Shown in pieces: positions 58,378 to 64,000 of a DNA stretch of 64,000 nucleotides (within the stretch, counting starts at the first letter, position 1; every line of letters begins with the position of its first letter). The notes beneath the pieces are model-generated. The model was not told the DNA's origin and did not search any database. It saw nothing but the letters and a program-made list of their open reading frames with translations. The stretch is taken from assembly GCF_029168945.1 (NCBI RefSeq), contig NC_083607.1:38921257-38985256 (forward strand), given 5' to 3'. This DNA is from Cannabis sativa (lineage: Eukaryota > Streptophyta > Magnoliopsida > Rosales > Cannabaceae). A program made the position numbers and the translations under genes.

Positions 58378-60267
58378 TGTTGGAAATTATTTTACCAGGA
58401 TCTTAGATCTACTCACAAGTATGTTTATTAACACCCTAAATATGAACTTTCTAAAACGATAAATTAAACACATATAAAGTTTAGGAAACCTTACATTGGG
58501 TGCAGCGGAATATAATGACTCCTTCCGTTCAGATATCTAGCCCTTGATTCCTTTCTGTAGCAGAGCATTATCAATATCTGAACCTGGATCTCTTTCTCTG
58601 AATCTTTGATGCTGAAACCTCCTTCGCTGATGATCTTTCTTCACGATCTTCCTCACTATGATTGAGGTATCACTTGATGTGTGTGGGCACTACTCTAATC
58701 ACTAAGGATTTCGAAATATTGAAGAAGAAGAGAGAGAGTGGTCAGCTAAAGATAGGGAGAGAGAAGGCTCAGTTTTTCTGATTCAGAAAGTCTGAGGAAA
58801 AGTGTAATTTTCCTGAAGCCTTCACTATCTATTTATAGCATTCCACTAGGGTTAGGTTTGAATTATATGGCATTAAAATAATGAAAAAATCAATTTAAAA
58901 TAGCTACAAAGGTGGCCGGCCATACCCTAATGGATTGGGCCTTGCTTTTTGCAATTTTGCAATTTTAACACCTTTTGTATCTGATTTTCTCAAAAATGCC
59001 AATTTCCTAATTCAATCATTTAAATGCCAATTCTAACTATTTAATAACTATAAATAATTATTAAATAATATTGTCATTTATCATATTTATTAATTGAACC
59101 ATACAAAGTATCATAATTAACAAATATGCCCCTATAAACTCTTTCTTTACAATTTCGCCCTTACTTAGTGAAAAATTCACAAATAGACATAGTCTAATTT
59201 GAGAATTATAATTGATTAATCAAAACCAATTACATGAGTCTTACAAGCAATATTATCTCAACTAGTGGGGGGACCATGGGTCTATATAACCGAGCTTCCA
59301 ATAAGTAGATCAAGAATTTAGCACTAAAATTCACTAACTTATTAATTCTTCGTTGAATCCACGCATAGAACTTAGAATTGCACTCTCAGTATATAGAATG
59401 CTCTATATGTTCCACCATATAGACACATCATTAGTTATCCATTGTTATAATCCTAATTTGATCAATGATCCTCTATATGAATGATCTACACTGTAAAGGG
59501 ATTAAATTACCGTTACACCCTACAATGTATTTATTCCTTAAAACACTTGACCCTGTATAAATGATATTTCAACTTATGTGAAATGAGTACTCCACCATTT
59601 ATGTTCGTTTGGTCAAGCTCGAAGGAGATCATCCTTTGCTTACTATTCGCCAGATAGAAGCTATATATTCCATGTTTATGCTAGCGCTCCCACTCAATTG
59701 CACTACCGTGTTCCCAAAATGTATGTATCACCCTGACCTAAAAGTAGGCTTAACTAACAAATCAAAGAACACGAATAGCCTCTCAAGATTGAGCCTAATC
59801 ATAACAGGATTAAGAACATTTGATCTAGGATCAACTAGGCGATATTGACTTGAATAGATGTTACGGTAAATTTAATAAATCTAAGTCAAAGTTCAATATC
59901 GGTCCCTTCCGATGCATACTCCATGCATCCAACCTGAGCTCTACTTTAACCAATGCTCTGGAAAGAACATAGCACTTCTCCAAATGCAAGTAAACTCTGT
60001 TGTAGATTATCATATCAGTAAAACCCTATGTCTGATAAATCTAGGAAACTTTATTCACATAGTCATGTTTACTTTCCAATGTGTTGGCGGCACAATAAAC
60101 AGGATCAAGGATGTGAAAAGGGTTTCAGATGAATTTATACATCATGTACATATAATCATGAAATAAATCATGTGAACCATGCAACATTAAATGTTATTTC
60201 TGATCTATATTAATAAGCAAATCTGATTATATTGAAATGAGTTTTATTTAGGGCATAAAACCCAACA
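58378..60267 (-). repeat. Complete copia 3' LTR, 1.89 kb
   Basis: TGTTGG at 58378-58383 and CCCAACA at 60261-60267 form perfect TG...CA-type ends. Just beyond, CTCCCACTTGC (60271-60281) is the complement of GCAAGTGGGAG, a copia-type polypurine tract, so this is the 3' LTR of an element running rightwards on the minus strand. The reading frames in it (for example 59609-59848) have no support as genes. Confidence 0.85.
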
Positions 60268-63200
60268 AACTCCCACTTGCACTAATATAAAACAAAAAGT
60301 GCGTTTCAAATAATCTCAACACCTTGATATACAAATCAAGTGTAGTAGTAGTAAACTCCTCGTAATAGGATCTGAAAGGTTGAATTAACCACAACCTTTT
60401 CTCCACTATTACTCTTCCTTTAATCACAAAATCATTGATAATGTGAAATTCCTCTCTATATGTCTACTCTCTTGGGATACTGGATTCTATATCTTTGGCA
60501 ACTACTTTTGGTTAATCAGGAAATTAACACTAGTAGTTTAAGGCAATTTGGAATGATGCCAAAAAATGTATAGAACTTTCCTTAGACTGAATAAGTACCT
60601 TTCCTGAAACCTTAACATTCAGTCCCTTCCTGGTAGACCTAGAGACTTCAGATAGGTTTTTACACTTCTCCAAAATCACTATTCCACCCCCAGAGTAACC
60701 ACCATCTTATCAGAAAGATTTACTAGCACAAAGGCAAATTTCGAAATCTGATATGGTGTAGTCTAAGAGTTTTAAACACACCCTTATAGACTAACATATA
60801 GTTCCTCTTCTTAATCTTAGGATTTACTTGATTGTCTTCCAATGTTCTTCTCCTGGATTAATCTGATACCTACTCATTACTCCCACTCAACAGCAGATGT
60901 CTGGTCTAAGGCATACAAAAGCATATCTAAGACCTCTCACTGTTGATTTAAGAAATTCTTTCATGGCTTTATCTTTTCTGGAATAGTTGAGACTTTTCCT
61001 TAGATAAATAAAATCTATACCTAAGAAGTTGTGAAGCTTCTATAGATTGCCATTAGAAAGAAAATGCTTCAGCATCTTACTAAAGTAAGTTGCTTGCATT
61101 AGAGTAAGTAATTACCAGGTATACCACAAGCCATAGGTTTAGATAAACTCAAACCTATAACACTAGGAACAGGAAGTTTTGTTAAGTCCATAGAATAGAC
61201 TTATAAACGAAATTTCCTTTTATGTCCTTGTAATAGAAAACTTTAGGTTATTCCATGTGAATGGATTAAACCATAGTTCTATTGGCTTTTCTTCTTAGTT
61301 TCTTATCTTGACAATCCATTACTTGTTTAAACTCACAATGGATTTTAATCACTAGTGTCTCCCAAGTCATAAGAAGGTGAGTTCCTAGAAACTCTCCCAC
61401 TACGACAAGGTACCGTGAATTATGTCTAAGAAAACTAAATGGTATTGATCTCTTCGGTTGTGACAAGACAACAGAGGCAGTGGGATCATCATATGTTATA
61501 TAAGATGATAGAACACTTTTGGAATCAAGAATTAAATATCTCCTTTATTTGCTACTTGTTTTTCAGACTTAGTCATTTTCTTAGAAAAGTAGTATTTGTT
61601 TGAACAAACACTTTCTTATCTATTGACAATGGGATGGTCCACCCCTAATCACTTAGAATAGCTAACAAACCATGGTTAACAGTTCTAGCCTTTCTTAAGA
61701 TTTTGATTAGGTCATCCATGAATCTAGTAATGATTTACATTAAGTATACAACCATTACATCATTCTGAAATTGTATTACCATAGAAGGAATTAGGCAACG
61801 ACTACTAATTAATCATCAATATGCAACTCGAAATTTCTGGGGAGGTAAGTTTGGATATAATTCAAAAATCAATTTAATGATCTTTGAACTGCATATCTAC
61901 TAACTATTTCTCCACCCCTATCAGTTCGCAACATCTTTAACCACTTACCTTAATGGTTTTAACCATTGCTTGAAATTAATGAAATTTTTCAAACATTTCA
62001 AATTTCTTTGCTAAAAGGTATAATCTAGAGTTATCGTTTTAAGAATACAACGAAAAACTCATATCCACCCCTGAATGTACATCCATCTGCGAATGAGATG
62101 AACTACTTTCAGTGGATATAGGCATATTAACTCTTTGCAGAGATTGATCTTGTCAAATCCACTATGAACAAGATACAAATGCCATAGATTAAAAAAAATG
62201 TGGTAGTGTTTTTTGATGACTTAGATTTATAAAAGAATTCTTAGAATAGTGCAAGTGGATCCTGGTCACAGAATACCTAACTCATATTCCATACAGTTTG
62301 AATCCATTAATAAAAGATGGATATTAAACACTTGAGAAAGTGTAACTGTATTGTATCTGGAATTAGAAATATAAGAAAATTTCTGTTTGGATTCTAAAAT
62401 TAAAGTCAAAGACTTAAATTCAACCAAATATAATGAGTAATTCTTTCTTGGACCACCACTACTAATACAAACTCTAAGTCAGATTTGCCCATACAAGTAG
62501 GAGATTTCTAAGATTGAGGATTTATATCAATTGGGAATAGAATTTCGGGATTATAATCATATGCGTCATTTAATTTCTTAAGAGAAAATATAGAATGACA
62601 TGAAATGATTTATAGACCATTCATCAAATGATATGTTTTGAAGCTAATTCGAAATGAATAAGCTAAGAGGAATTAGGATAATTTCGTTTAAAATAAGAAT
62701 CCAACGATGCTTCGATTAGCGAAAGACAAAGTAATCTTATTTATGTAATCTTCTTGTTTCATATTGTAAAAATACTAGTCTAAGGTGTCATCAATTGATG
62801 AACAGTTAGATGTCGCATATACAATACTTATCTTTCGAGATCTTACACTATTATGTATGTCTAATGGTGAAAATCCATTAGGGATTTATCTCATTAGAAA
62901 AACAAACATGTTAGACCAACAATGAAGATTCGAAATTAAACTACAACTTAATAACAGAAAATAACATGGTTCAATATAAATTCATACACAATTCAGAAAT
63001 TATAAACATATAGCAAGTAGGAATGACTAGTGAAAATACTAAAACATACAATCCTATATAATTTCCAAGGTTTTCAACAAACTGATACAGTGTCCCGGTA
63101 GGCGAGAGTCAAAGCATCATTTATTGAATAGAGTTGTCAGCTCATCTAAAATAGAAACCATTCTAGCAACCTTTTATTCGATCAAAATAAGAATCCAACG

Positions 63201-64000
63201 TTGTCCCGGTAGGCGAGAGTCAAGGTTATTCTCATTTTATGAGCTTCCACCATTGTTCCATGTTTCATAAGTTTATCTCTAAGTAGTCACCGTAGGGGAG
63301 AGTCTAATAGAGACGAAAACTTACAAAACACTTATCAAATGAAATCTTACGGTGTTAAATGCGTTCAACGAATAACCATCCATAGGGGGACGAAGTCTAG
63401 CGTCTCGAGGTTATATTGAAAACATTTAACTTTTGTAAGACCAACAATGGAGATCGAATATCTTAATAATAATCAAGCTCATTATTTAAAGTGAGTTGTA
63501 TTTTCTTTGATTCTCTTTATTTAATTTATTTATTTTAAATATATATTTATTTAAAATTTCCAATTTAGAATGAAAAATTCTAAATATAAATTTTAATTTA
63601 ATATTTATAAATTTTACATAGATGGATATGAAAATAACATGAATTATTTCCATTTTAGTAATAATTTCCAATAAATATTTAGAAAAATATTCAATTTAAG
63701 TTGTTACAAAATTAATTTAAATTAATTTACAACTCAAATTTAATTTTCTATAAATATATATTGCATTTCGAAAAATTAAAGTATTTAAGAATACAATTTT
63801 CGAAAATGCATGTTAAAATAAAAAATTAATCCTGGAAAAATTATTCTAATTTAATGTTGGCCCAAAATTAATTAATAAAATTAATTTACAACAAAAAATA
63901 TAATTTTCCTATTTAATTAAATATATAAGAAAAATTTCAAATATTTAAGTATGATGATGAAAATCAACTTAAATATTAATTTTCTATTTAATTAAATAGA
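60268..64000 (-). pseudogene. Decayed copia interior (RT, integrase, leader)
   Basis: Minus strand, read leftwards from the window end. Integrase words lie at 61850-62080: GGYEFFVVF, then DNSRLYLLAKKFEMFEKFH and LRTDRGGE. RT words are YGLNKTSCS near 61160-61200 and LRYAFVCLRPDICC near 60880-60940, where copia has YGLKQASRSW and L.YA...TRPDI. Every domain is broken by stops and frame changes, so no ORF exceeds about 70 codons. Gag should lie beyond 62150 but is not recognisable. The 5' LTR is outside the window. Confidence 0.75.
63091..63400 (-). repeat. Short repeated leader motif in the copia interior
   Basis: TGTCCCGGTAGGCGAGAGTC occurs perfectly at 63091-63110 and 63202-63221, with degenerate copies near 63284 (AGTCACCGTAGGGGAGAGTC) and 63377 (ATCCATAGGGGGACGAAGTC). 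A second word, AGACCAACAATG followed by GAGAT/AAGAT and CGAA, occurs near 62913 and 63439. They are GC-rich islands in AT-rich sequence. Confidence 0.7.

Noticed and set aside
59609..60166. Frames of 79 and 84 codons in the 1.89-kb copia LTR
   Set aside because: No domain, inside an LTR, and not conserved in the other LTR copies.

Overview
The window is nuclear DNA of a flowering plant, almost certainly a eudicot. It holds one intact spliced housekeeping gene with GT-AG introns, surrounded by plant-type LTR retrotransposons (Ty1/copia and Ty3/gypsy of the Tat type), L1-like LINEs, a CACTA transposon and MITEs. The species cannot be named from the sequence; a Rosales-type genome is only a guess.

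Positions 1-2691 hold an LTR end, a chimeric gene relic (a possible RNA-dependent RNA polymerase N-terminus joined to a receptor-kinase ATP-binding fragment), a Mutator-type MITE with a 9-bp target duplication and a SINE-like element with an 8-bp duplication. They lead into the promoter of the only real host gene. That gene (2692-22636, plus strand, 15 exons, 490 codons plus stop) encodes a UDP-N-acetylglucosamine diphosphorylase. Its exons join without any frame break although introns 7 (8.2 kb) and 9 (5.2 kb) are filled with copia, LINE, MITE and TRIM-like debris.

After the gene come copia remnants, an uninterrupted (GA)n tract of about 206 units and an almost full-length L1-type LINE with ORF1 and ORF2, dead at the reverse transcriptase active site. 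From 30848 to 48311 there is a three-level nest. A 5'-truncated LINE with an 11-bp duplication is split by a CACTA element (32117-48057, TSD GGT). The CACTA element is in turn split by a 12-kb Tat-type gypsy element (34800-46857, TSD TATAT, LTRs nearly identical). The gypsy element carries gag, protease, RT, two RNase H domains and integrase on the minus strand. Between pol and its 3' LTR lies a separate gene on the opposite strand, with its own TATA box and introns.

From 48559 to the end lie a second Tat-type gypsy element (plus strand) disabled by many stops, a fragment of a third (minus strand), a spliced relic of the same antisense gene, and copies of a copia LTR family. One copy is a complete 1.89-kb LTR followed by a badly decayed copia interior running off the window. 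Apart from the diphosphorylase, every coding region is mobile-element derived and visibly damaged. The most interesting material is the antisense gene inside the gypsy element, the fully readable nest of insertions, and the persistence of an intact gene around large transposon-filled introns.
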